NCBI GenBank assembly: GCA_023245755.1
Contig: JAHFJQ010000029.1
Location: forward strand, 1-10,254
Length of the DNA: 10,254 bases
Direction of reading: 5' to 3'
From: an archaeon
GTDB lineage: Archaea; Nanobdellota; Nanobdellia; SCGC-AAA011-G17; GW2011-AR17
The position numbers and the translations under genes were made by a program. Numbering within the stretch: position 1 is the stretch's first letter; every line of letters begins with the position of its first letter. The notes under the pieces were generated by a model. That model worked only from the letters and a program-made list of their open reading frames with translations, was not told the DNA's origin and made no database searches. Of this stretch, positions 1 through 5,273 are shown piece by piece.

Positions 1-1
1 T

Positions 2-244
2 GAACTCAAAGCAAAGCATGATGGCGGAATGAAATGGGCAGGAATTGATGTTATGACCGGCAAAGTCATGGATGCTTGGACTTCTGGTGTAATCGAGCCA
101 TTAAAAATAAAAACGCAAGCAGTAAAATCTGCCTCTGAAGTTGCAGAACTCATCCTTCGTATTGATGATGTCATTGCAGGTTCAAGCAGTAGACAACCAC
201 ATATGCCTCCTGGAATGGGTGGCATGCCTGGTATGGATATGTAA
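2..244 (+). CDS. Thermosome (group II chaperonin) subunit, C-terminal fragment
   Basis: About 80 residues of the C-terminus of an archaeal group II chaperonin, the ATP-driven cytosolic ring that folds proteins. The frame is open to the left edge, so the gene begins outside the window. Visible family features are the GIDV...GKV.D motif of the equatorial domain, the segment GVIEPLKIKTQAVKSASE, the near-invariant ILRIDDVIAG block, and a flexible Gly/Met-rich tail ending GGMPGMDM, which is typical of thermosome subunits and projects into the ring cavity. The internal ATG at 29 is not the true start, because the homologous sequence continues upstream of it. The gene ends 42 nt before the next start codon, and a separate TATA box lies in that gap, so it is probably not co-transcribed with the genes that follow. 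Confidence 0.95.
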   Translation, partial: ELKAKHDGGMKWAGIDVMTGKVMDAWTSGVIEPLKIKTQAVKSASEVAELILRIDDVIAGSSSRQPHMPPGMGGMPGMDM

Positions 245-256
245 AATGAAGAAAAC

Positions 257-264
257 TTTATAAA
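257..264 (+). promoter_or_regulatory. TATA box of the 287-2243 cassette
   Basis: The octamer TTTATAAA is preceded by the purine-rich GAAAAC, which could be a BRE. The octamer begins exactly 30 nt before the ATG at 287, and no Shine-Dalgarno motif lies between. In archaea transcription starts about 25 nt past the TATA centre, so the mRNA should begin at or next to the ATG (leaderless). Confidence 0.75.
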
Positions 265-286
265 TACCTTACGCCTGTAATCACCT

Positions 287-637
287 ATGGCAAAAAAGGT
301 GGTGAAAAAATCTTCTTCTAAATCCAAAGAGATAACACCCAAGGGATCATCCATAGATAAATTAATTGATTCAAATATTGCATTACAACATAAAATGACA
401 GATGTTCTTCTTGGAGTAAAAGAACTCAATGAAAATGTTTCTTCTCTTGTAACAATCTTCAAAAGTGCAAGTGAACATATTAAAGCAGATAAATACGAAG
501 ATCCTATGATAAACAGATTAAATGAACTTCTTGAACAAAATAAAAACCTTGCAAGAGCCTTAGGAATGCTTGAAAAATACGTAAGAGATAAACAAACAAG
601 CACCAGCCCCTTGCAAACATCCAATACTCCATACTAA
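287..637 (+). CDS. Small coiled-coil protein of unknown function
   Basis: A 116-aa protein that I do not recognise as a named family. It has a Lys/Ser-rich N-terminus (residues 1-20, MAKKVVKKSSSKSK...). Two helical stretches with heptad-like hydrophobic spacing follow, at about residues 23-66 and 74-102, and a polar, probably disordered Ser/Thr/Pro tail closes it. It has no signal peptide, membrane segment or cysteines, so a soluble cytoplasmic oligomer or adaptor is likely. It is the first gene behind the TATA box at 257, and only one base separates its stop from the next ATG at 639. The two products are therefore probably made together, and it may partner the secretion-ATPase-like protein downstream (inference from operon position). 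Confidence 0.8.
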   Translation: MAKKVVKKSSSKSKEITPKGSSIDKLIDSNIALQHKMTDVLLGVKELNENVSSLVTIFKSASEHIKADKYEDPMINRLNELLEQNKNLARALGMLEKYVRDKQTSTSPLQTSNTPY

Positions 638-638
638 C

Positions 639-1610
639 ATGACTACTCGCTTCATCATGGATCCCTTAATGAAAGAAGAAAGGGAAACTGTTGCAGAAAT
701 TCTTAGACTTGTAGAAAAAAAGCCATATCCTACAAAAGAAACAGTTCAGCTTGCTCGTTTTGTAGACAGTTGCTTCTACGTGATTGAAGAAGTAAAAAAA
801 GAAGAGCTAAAGAAAAAACAAGAACTAGAGAAAATACGAAAACAAAAAGAAGAGCAAGAAAGAAGAAAGGCAGAGGAACTCAAAAAACAAGCAGAATTAG
901 AAGCCTTAGCACCTGTACCAGAAAAAAGTGAAGAGCTTCCACCACTCTTAGGCGTACCAGGAATTCCTACTTTAGCAGAATTAGGTCTAGAAGATATTCC
1001 TAAACCTCAGAGACCAGCTCTTGCAAAAAGAGAGTACGTCCTTCAAATGTATGAAAATCCTATAGGCATCCTTATTGAAAAGGAAGAAGATGGAACATAC
1101 TTGTATAAAGTTATAGAACCAAACTTAGAGCCAGTCATTTTAGAAAAAGCGCGCGATATGTACGGAAAAGAATTTGAGCGAGACAATAGTCTCTTTGATG
1201 ATCCTAGTTTCCTCAAACGGGTCGCTGAAAAAGCAACAAATAAAGTTGGTTTTGGATATACCGACCTAATTCCACAAAAGATCCATTACTATCTGGAAAG
1301 AGATATACTTGGTGCGGGAGTATTTGACCCCCTTCTCTATGATCCCAAAATCAAAGAAATTACCTGTGAAGGCCCAAATAAAAGAATCAAAATAAATTAC
1401 GCAGATTTAGGAGTAATGGAAACAACACTCACTATTTCAGATAATGAAATTCTCAATCGTTTCATAAAACGTCTTGCTACTGCTGCAGGAAAAACACTTA
1501 ATGACCAAAATCCTATTCTTGATACAACTTTCGAAGGCTTTAAATTTGAAGGCACTATTGGTATGGGTGGTGGTAGTTCAAGAATTACCATACGGAGGCT
1601 GCAACAATGA
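639..1610 (+). CDS. Stand-alone N-terminal domain of a type II/IV secretion (FlaI/GspE/TadA-like) ATPase
   Basis: 323 aa. Residues about 50-90 are a very charged Lys/Glu coiled coil, followed by a Pro-rich linker (91-126). From about 160 to 320 the sequence matches the pattern of the N-terminal domain of archaeal secretion/pilus ATPases: YYLERDILGAGVFDPLLYDP (218-236), KEITCEGPN (239-247), a LAT.AGKTLNDQNPILD stretch (279-295) and the terminal SSRITIRR (313-320). In full-length relatives this RR-containing edge leads directly into the RecA-like ATPase domain with its Walker A motif. Here a stop follows three residues later, and the downstream DNA encodes unrelated membrane proteins. The protein therefore cannot hydrolyse ATP by the usual mechanism. 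It may be a scaffold, a regulator or partner of a complete ATPase, or a domain reused in another complex. Its stop overlaps the ATG of the next gene (ATGA at 1607-1610). Confidence 0.75.
   Translation: MTTRFIMDPLMKEERETVAEILRLVEKKPYPTKETVQLARFVDSCFYVIEEVKKEELKKKQELEKIRKQKEEQERRKAEELKKQAELEALAPVPEKSEELPPLLGVPGIPTLAELGLEDIPKPQRPALAKREYVLQMYENPIGILIEKEEDGTYLYKVIEPNLEPVILEKARDMYGKEFERDNSLFDDPSFLKRVAEKATNKVGFGYTDLIPQKIHYYLERDILGAGVFDPLLYDPKIKEITCEGPNKRIKINYADLGVMETTLTISDNEILNRFIKRLATAAGKTLNDQNPILDTTFEGFKFEGTIGMGGGSSRITIRRLQQ
1594..1598 (+). promoter_or_regulatory. Shine-Dalgarno for the gene at 1607
   Basis: GGAGG lies eight bases before the ATG at 1607, inside the 3' end of the upstream gene. 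It supports this start and the translational coupling suggested by the ATGA overlap. Confidence 0.75.
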
Positions 1611-2002
1611 TCTTTGAATTCATAATTATTTTCATTTTACTCTTTATCATACTGGGTTTAGTGTATCAATTTATGTATGATATCTACATGGCTGTGTTTA
1701 TTGTTTGTACAACCTTTTACTGCTGTTATATTATAGTAAAAGTCGTGTTTTATATGCGAAGAAAAAAGAAAGCAGAAAAAGCACTAGAAACACAAATAGT
1801 TCCTAAAGCAAATAGTGTAAAAACAGAGATCAAAGAAACACAAAAAGCAGAAAAAAAAGAGGATCAAAATAAAGAAACACTAAAAGTGTTTATTAAAAAG
1901 AACCTCCAACAAGGATTTAAAACTAGTGTCATCAAAGATGCGCTCATAAAACAAGGCTGGCCTAAAGAGCTAGTGGAGCAAGCCCTAAAAGAAAGCAAAT
2001 GA
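1607..2002 (+). CDS. Two-helix membrane protein with UBA-like C-terminal helical domain
   Basis: 131 aa. Two strongly hydrophobic helices lie at about residues 3-22 and 27-49, ended by the positive cluster MRRKKKAEK (50-58). By the positive-inside rule the long C-terminal part should be cytoplasmic. Residues 59-90 form a polar Lys/Glu/Gln linker. Residues about 92-130 (FIKKNLQQGF...IKDALIKQGWP.ELVEQAL) look like a small three-helix module with the pattern 'fI...L..G...-I..aL...GWp...v..al', which I associate with short tails in many DPANN membrane proteins; its role is not known to me. A Shine-Dalgarno motif precedes it and both ends overlap neighbours by four bases (ATGA), so it is tightly coupled to the secretion-ATPase-like protein before it and the 50-aa membrane protein after it. 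Confidence 0.8.
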   Translation: MIFEFIIIFILLFIILGLVYQFMYDIYMAVFIVCTTFYCCYIIVKVVFYMRRKKKAEKALETQIVPKANSVKTEIKETQKAEKKEDQNKETLKVFIKKNLQQGFKTSVIKDALIKQGWPKELVEQALKESK

Positions 2003-2151
2003 ATCCTTATCCCACCTGGGCCATAATCATACCCTCAGTTCTCTTGCTCTATATTGGTTGGAGCTTAGGCGGTTTTTTTCAAATAAATTATATCATTGGA
2101 GGAGCAGGGATCCTTATGGGAATATACAATTTAAGGAGGAAGAAAGCATGA
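1999..2151 (+). CDS. 50-aa two-helix membrane protein
   Basis: A small gene of 50 codons that starts in the ATGA overlap with the previous stop and ends in another ATGA overlap with the next start. The product begins MNPYPTWAIIIPSVLLLYIG and has hydrophobic segments at about residues 7-24 and 30-44. It ends in the basic YNLRRKKA, so both termini may flank a hairpin in the membrane. No family is recognised. It is short for gene-finder cut-offs, but the double 4-base overlap on both sides, the hydrophobic pattern and the terminal positive cluster argue that it is real. It is likely a component or assembly partner of the neighbouring 131-aa membrane protein. Confidence 0.7.
   Translation: MNPYPTWAIIIPSVLLLYIGWSLGGFFQINYIIGGAGILMGIYNLRRKKA
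2135..2140 (+). promoter_or_regulatory. Strong Shine-Dalgarno deciding the start at 2148
   Basis: GGAGGA lies seven bases before the ATG at 2148. It selects this start over an in-frame upstream ATG at 2058, which would read through the 50-aa membrane gene in another frame. Confidence 0.75.
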
Positions 2152-2243
2152 AAAAGAAATGTATTTTATGTGGATGTTCACAGCACTGGCTTATGGGCTG
2201 TAAAGATCATAGAGAAGGAAAACATAAGCACGAGAAGAATTAA
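2148..2243 (+). CDS. 31-aa Cys/His-rich (zinc-binding-like) mini-protein
   Basis: 31 residues starting MKKKCILCGC and containing C-x2-C-x-C-x7-C-x2-H, with further histidines in the basic tail HREGKHKHEKN. The four Cys and nearby His could hold one zinc ion, as in a minimal zinc knuckle; this is inferred from spacing, not from a recognised family. The start is supported by GGAGGA seven bases upstream and by the ATGA overlap with the preceding 50-aa gene. It is the last gene of the cassette; a T-rich stretch follows. A protein this small with a strong ribosome binding site may be made in quantity. Confidence 0.65.
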   Translation: MKKKCILCGCSQHWLMGCKDHREGKHKHEKN

Positions 2244-2246
2244 AAA

Positions 2247-2263
2247 TTTATTCTTTATTTTTG
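2247..2263 (+). terminator. Possible T-rich archaeal terminator
   Basis: A T-rich run (TTTATTCTTTATTTTTG) directly follows the stop of the 31-aa gene and precedes the next TATA box. Archaeal RNA polymerase can terminate at U-rich tracts without a hairpin. The position fits the end of the cassette. Confidence 0.4.
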
Positions 2264-2286
2264 ATCTAAAGGCAAGGAAAGAAAGC

Positions 2287-2294
2287 TATATAAA
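2287..2294 (+). promoter_or_regulatory. TATA box of the 2316-3937 operon
   Basis: TATATAAA starts 29 nt before the ATG at 2316, the same spacing seen at the other promoters of the window. Unlike the others, a perfect GGAGG (2303-2307) lies between it and the start codon. Confidence 0.75.
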
Positions 2295-2302
2295 AGGCCA
2301 AA

Positions 2303-2307
2303 GGAGG
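2303..2307 (+). promoter_or_regulatory. Shine-Dalgarno for the gene at 2316
   Basis: GGAGG lies eight bases before the ATG at 2316. It can only act if transcription starts upstream of it, which conflicts with the TATA spacing that predicts a start at about the ATG. Confidence 0.6.
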
Positions 2308-2315
2308 CCAATTAT

Positions 2316-2711
2316 ATGCTTCAAGGCCAAGTTGTATCTCTTCCATCATCACAGATAGAACAAACACAAGAAAAGTTTCTATCTATAGAGCTTAAATCAG
2401 AAAAGGACAAAGAAGCAATCAACAAAAATACCTCTTCTTTTAAAGAACTCCTCATCGCAAAAGAACTTTTTTCAGAAAATCTTCTTCAAGGACTCCAAGT
2501 CAACAGAGTAATTATAGATTTTAAAGAGAATGGAGAAAATGCAGAACATATCTATGCAACCTGTATTGCATATGGGTTCTTTCCCTTTACACAAAACCTT
2601 CCTTCCGCAGCACCATTTCAACAAGTAGAATTTTACAGAGGAGAAATCACTGTCAAAGATAAAGATGCAGAAACCTTTCTCAAAGAAAGAACAAAAGGTG
2701 ATCTTCTATGA
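2316..2711 (+). CDS. Hypothetical protein, first gene of a radical SAM operon
   Basis: 131 aa, with no family I recognise. It is acidic/basic mixed, has no membrane segment or signal peptide and contains one Cys. Residues about 1-50 look helical and charged. A more conserved-looking middle follows (NRVIIDFKENGENAEHIYAT then CIAYGFFPFT), and a C-terminal part ends ITVKDKDAETFLKERTKG. The stop overlaps the ATG of the radical SAM gene by four bases (2708-2711), so the two proteins are probably made in fixed ratio. A role as substrate, carrier or accessory subunit of that enzyme is plausible but only inferred from the coupling. Confidence 0.75.
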   Translation: MLQGQVVSLPSSQIEQTQEKFLSIELKSEKDKEAINKNTSSFKELLIAKELFSENLLQGLQVNRVIIDFKENGENAEHIYATCIAYGFFPFTQNLPSAAPFQQVEFYRGEITVKDKDAETFLKERTKGDLL

Positions 2712-3937
2712 AAGTTCTTCTTCTTTCCTTTACCATGCAAACAGATGTTTTCCCACTGGGCTTAGCTTATATTCAAAGCTACGCACAAGCATTTCACCCA
2801 GACATAGAATTTCAAAGGAAAGAATTTCTCCTCTCTTCTCGTGCATCCTATGAAACAAACAAGAATACAGAATTAGCTGCACTCTCCTATATCCTTCTAG
2901 AAAAGCCAGACCTTATTGCATTCTCTTGCTATATTTGGAATGCAAATGCAACCCAAGAATTTGCACATACAATAAAAACAATCTTACCAAACACAAAAAT
3001 TCTTATCGGTGGAGTAGAGATCACAAAAGAAATGCTTACAGAGGATATAGATTTTGCAGTACAAGGAGAGGGAGAAATTGCACTCAAAGAACTACTTGAT
3101 TTCTTAAAAGGGGAAAGAAAAATTGAGGACGTGCATAATCTTATAACAAAAAGTACAGAAAATAAACAAATCTATATTCAAGATCTAGATAGTATTCCGT
3201 TCCCCTACCTAACAAAAGAGAAACAAGAGTATAAAGTGATTCGTATGGAAACTTCTCGTGGATGTGCATTTAACTGTTCCTTTTGTCATTATGCGCAGCC
3301 GCCTTTACGTTTTTTCTCTCTAGAGTATATAAAAAAAGGTGTAGACATACTCTTTGAGAAGTATACATTTTCCTACTTAACTTTTCTTGATGCAAACTTT
3401 AATGCAAAGAAAGAGCGTATGTTTGCAATTTTAGACTATATAGAAGAAAAGAGCAAAGGAAAGAAGATACCCATTCATGTAGAACTACGACCAGAACTTA
3501 TTGATGCAGATATGGCGCAAAGACTACGCAAATACGCATTTCCCATATCCTGTGAATTAGGATTACAATCAACAGATGCAGAAGTTCTAAAAGCAGTAAA
3601 CCGGCCCACAGATTTGAAAAAGGTGCAAGAGGCTCTCAAAGCATTAGAAGAAAACAAAGTGCATTATAAAATTGATCTCATGTACGGTCTGCCAAAAGAC
3701 AATTTCTACAAATTTCTTTCTTCAGTGCGTTTTATTCTTCGCAATACCACTCAAAAAAAGATAGTTGCACATCATTTTATGCAACTCAACAATACAACAG
3801 AAAAAGAAACGACACGCATAAAGAAAACACAAAGTAGTATGGTTATGGAAACAGGAACACAAAATATTCTGCAATTACACCTGACAAAACTTTTTCTGGA
3901 TCAACTCAACGAAGAGCTAAAGATAAGAACAAAATAA
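2708..3937 (+). CDS. B12-binding-domain radical SAM protein
   Basis: 409 aa. The N-terminal ~140 residues have the Rossmann-like layout of a cobalamin-binding domain (MKVLLLSFTM..., PDLIAFSCYIWN at 67-78, ILIGGVE at 98-104, VQGEGE at 118-123). The His of the DxHxxG cobalamin motif is absent, so B12 may not be bound. The radical SAM core has CAFNCSFC with Cys186, Cys190 and Cys193 (CX3CX2C), which should bind a [4Fe-4S] cluster that cleaves S-adenosylmethionine. It is followed by the barrel motifs VELRPE (258-263), CELGLQS (282-288) and DLMYGLP (323-329). The C-terminal ~60 residues are Thr/Gln-rich and less typical. The substrate is unknown; relatives include methyltransferases and methylthiotransferases. 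The start overlaps the preceding stop, with GGTGAT five bases upstream. It ends two bases from the stop of the convergent gene. Confidence 0.88.
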   Translation: MKVLLLSFTMQTDVFPLGLAYIQSYAQAFHPDIEFQRKEFLLSSRASYETNKNTELAALSYILLEKPDLIAFSCYIWNANATQEFAHTIKTILPNTKILIGGVEITKEMLTEDIDFAVQGEGEIALKELLDFLKGERKIEDVHNLITKSTENKQIYIQDLDSIPFPYLTKEKQEYKVIRMETSRGCAFNCSFCHYAQPPLRFFSLEYIKKGVDILFEKYTFSYLTFLDANFNAKKERMFAILDYIEEKSKGKKIPIHVELRPELIDADMAQRLRKYAFPISCELGLQSTDAEVLKAVNRPTDLKKVQEALKALEENKVHYKIDLMYGLPKDNFYKFLSSVRFILRNTTQKKIVAHHFMQLNNTTEKETTRIKKTQSSMVMETGTQNILQLHLTKLFLDQLNEELKIRTK

Positions 3938-3939
3938 AA

Positions 3940-5043
3940 TTAACTCTCAAGAACACTTTTTCGTACAGCTTCAACACGATGAGGAGAAGCTTGATACCAA
4001 ATTTCGTGAAATATTCTCCAAGGATTACTGACACTTAATACTCTAGGAGAGAAAAGACGAACATATTCTAGAAAAAAAGAAAGTGTAGGACGAAACAAAC
4101 CGGTCTCTGGCATATCCAGAAACATAACTGGGTCTTCGCCAAAACTCCAGGAATTTAATGCCGAACGCACAAAACGAGAAAAAAAAGCAAAATCATCTTG
4201 CACAGCGGTATAACATGTGGTAAAACCTTCTCCAATAGCAACGCGAATATCATTTGCTTGAGGTTGAGCAAAGGGCCATAAATGATCCTCTAAACTTTGT
4301 GCAATAATTTTTTTCCACGCAGAATCAGAAGCACCATCCTCCAAATGGAAGAAATATGTCTGCTCATCAGCATACAAACGAACAGGAAAAAGACCATCCC
4401 GAGCTATAGCAAAGAGACTCCGTTGGATAGGCATAAGATCAGAAAAAGGAGTTTCAAGGTCTCTTTGGGTAAAAGTTTCTCCATCATAATGGCTATTACG
4501 ATTATGTCCATCACTAAGACCAAAAAGATAACTAAAGGCAAGAGTTCTTCCCAGTCCACGACAATAGGGCGTTATATCAGATTCAATAAGAGGAAGAACA
4601 GCCTGTTCACCAACTGTAGGACCTGGAGCTTCTTCACTCACAAACCAAATATTCCTGCCCTCACCAATAGTAGTAGAAGGAGTATAGGGAAGAGCTAATC
4701 TTTTCTGTAATGTCTGCATAGCATGCTCCCTTCGTGAACGACAGCCATAGACATGAGTCATTTCTCCTGTAGAAGGAAAATAAACAAAATCCTCACTCAC
4801 ATCTGCTTTTGCAAAGAGTACCCTTCCTTCTTGTGTATCTAAGCGAAGAACAAAATCAGTTGCATGAACAGTATCAGGATGTATTCGTCTAGTACCAACA
4901 ACAGTATACTGCCTACCTTCAATTTCTAAAACAGAATGAGGACATGCAGAAAGAAACTGAGAAAGAAGAAACTCTGATCTTCGATACGGATCTTGTGCAA
5001 CAAGTGCAGAGAAGCGATCATCTAATTCAGGAGTGGGAATCAT
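3940..5043 (-). CDS. Kinase-fold-like protein (PI3/4-kinase or LanM-like motifs), function unknown
   Basis: 367 aa, not a member of a family I can name. The middle carries what look like kinase-fold active-site elements in the right order: VLFAKAD (75-81, candidate ATP-binding Lys79), a hinge-like WFVSEEAPGPT (133-143), then YLFGLSDGHNRN (172-183) and TQRDLETPF (192-200). The last two resemble the DRHNxN...DFG region of phosphatidylinositol kinases and the TDLHxEN...DLET region of LanM dehydratases, giving candidate catalytic Asp178, Asn183 and metal-binding Asp195. The remaining ~160 residues are unassigned. Only five lysines are present, and arginine is used instead. The ATG at 5043 is supported by a TATA box 30 nt upstream. 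It is transcribed alone and converges on the radical SAM gene. The substrate could be a lipid, a protein or a small molecule. Confidence 0.7.
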   Translation of the reverse strand: MIPTPELDDRFSALVAQDPYRRSEFLLSQFLSACPHSVLEIEGRQYTVVGTRRIHPDTVHATDFVLRLDTQEGRVLFAKADVSEDFVYFPSTGEMTHVYGCRSRREHAMQTLQKRLALPYTPSTTIGEGRNIWFVSEEAPGPTVGEQAVLPLIESDITPYCRGLGRTLAFSYLFGLSDGHNRNSHYDGETFTQRDLETPFSDLMPIQRSLFAIARDGLFPVRLYADEQTYFFHLEDGASDSAWKKIIAQSLEDHLWPFAQPQANDIRVAIGEGFTTCYTAVQDDFAFFSRFVRSALNSWSFGEDPVMFLDMPETGLFRPTLSFFLEYVRLFSPRVLSVSNPWRIFHEIWYQASPHRVEAVRKSVLES

Positions 5044-5065
5044 GTTTTTTAGAGCAGATCAACTC

Positions 5066-5073
5066 TTTATAAA
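5066..5073 (-). promoter_or_regulatory. TATA box of the kinase-fold-like gene
   Basis: On the minus strand TTTATAAA begins at 5073, exactly 30 nt before the ATG at 5043. No ribosome binding site lies between, so a leaderless mRNA is expected. Confidence 0.75.
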
Positions 5074-5085
5074 AATTCCTACGAG

Positions 5086-5092
5086 AAAAAAA
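5086..5092 (-). terminator. Oligo-U terminator of tRNA-Gly(GCC)
   Basis: Seven T's in a row on the minus strand begin 12 nt after the encoded CCA of the tRNA gene, before the next TATA box on that strand. This is the usual archaeal U-tract type of terminator for short RNA genes. Confidence 0.6.
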
Positions 5093-5104
5093 GTAATAGA
5101 AGAA

Positions 5105-5194
5105 TGGTGCGCGGGCCGAGATTCGAACTCGGGTCCCAGCCTTGGCAAGGCCGGATTCTCTGTGGCCTAAAGGTAACCACTGAACTACCCGCGC
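5105..5194 (-). tRNA. tRNA-Gly(GCC) with a 15-nt D-loop intron
   Basis: Read on the minus strand, the acceptor stem is GCGCGGG/CCCGCGC, followed by discriminator A and an encoded CCA (5105-5107). The T-arm is CCGAG-TTCGAAT-CTCGG. The anticodon stem-loop CGGCC-TTGCCAA-GGCTG has anticodon GCC at 5144-5146. The D-stem is GTTC/GAAT. The D-loop is 23 nt instead of about 8. Removing 15 nt (5160-5174) leaves AGTGGTTA and a normal 72-nt tRNA body plus CCA. The extra piece forms a bulge-helix-bulge motif, so it is a non-canonical intron. A TATA box lies upstream and an oligo-U stretch downstream. The product decodes GGC/GGU. Confidence 0.95.
5160..5174 (-). other. tRNA intron in the D-loop of tRNA-Gly(GCC)
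   Basis: The predicted intron is ACCTTTAGGCCACAG. Exon GTGG pairs with intron CCAC as the 4-bp central helix. The bulges are TTA (cut TT|A) and AGA (cut AG|A), and CC-TTTA-GG forms a small inner hairpin. One unpaired A between the D-stem and the central helix makes it a slightly relaxed motif. Splicing restores the D-loop AGTGGTTA, including the conserved GG. Confidence 0.85.
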
Positions 5195-5218
5195 ATAAGC
5201 CAGAAAACAGAACAATCC

Positions 5219-5226
5219 TTTATATA
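5219..5226 (-). promoter_or_regulatory. TATA box of tRNA-Gly(GCC)
   Basis: TATATAAA on the minus strand is centred about 28 nt upstream of the first tRNA base at 5194. Transcription should start within a few bases of the mature 5' end. Confidence 0.75.
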
Positions 5227-5243
5227 CCTTTCTCAAGAAAAAC

Positions 5244-5251
5244 CTTATAAG
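5244..5251 (+). promoter_or_regulatory. TATA box of the kinase-homologue gene
   Basis: CTTATAAG starts 30 nt before the ATG at 5274. It lies back-to-back with the tRNA TATA box 17 bases away on the other strand, so the 79-bp gap is a compact divergent promoter. No Shine-Dalgarno motif is present. Confidence 0.7.
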
Positions 5252-5273
5252 AGAAGATAAAAAAGCATCTTCC

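Noticed and set aside
2058..2243. 61-codon version of the Cys-rich gene with an upstream ATG
   Set aside because: The extra 30 codons lie entirely within the 50-aa membrane gene in another frame, and the GGAGGA at 2135 selects the ATG at 2148.
1597..2250. A frameshifted remainder of the ATPase domain after the solo N-domain
   Set aside because: I looked for Walker A (GxxGxGKT/S) and Walker B-like segments in the plus frames after 1600 and found none. The region encodes hydrophobic helices with their own ribosome sites and overlaps.
4297..4698. 133-codon plus-strand frame inside the kinase-fold-like gene
   Set aside because: It is low-complexity, Lys/Ser/Arg-rich, and has no promoter or ribosome site. 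The minus-strand frame is nearly three times longer, has kinase-like motifs and a TATA box at the standard distance.
5105..5194. tRNA-Gly(GCC) as a decayed pseudogene because of its oversized D-loop
   Set aside because: All stems are intact, and the extra bases form a bulge-helix-bulge whose removal restores an exact 72-nt tRNA. The promoter, U-tract and CCA are present.
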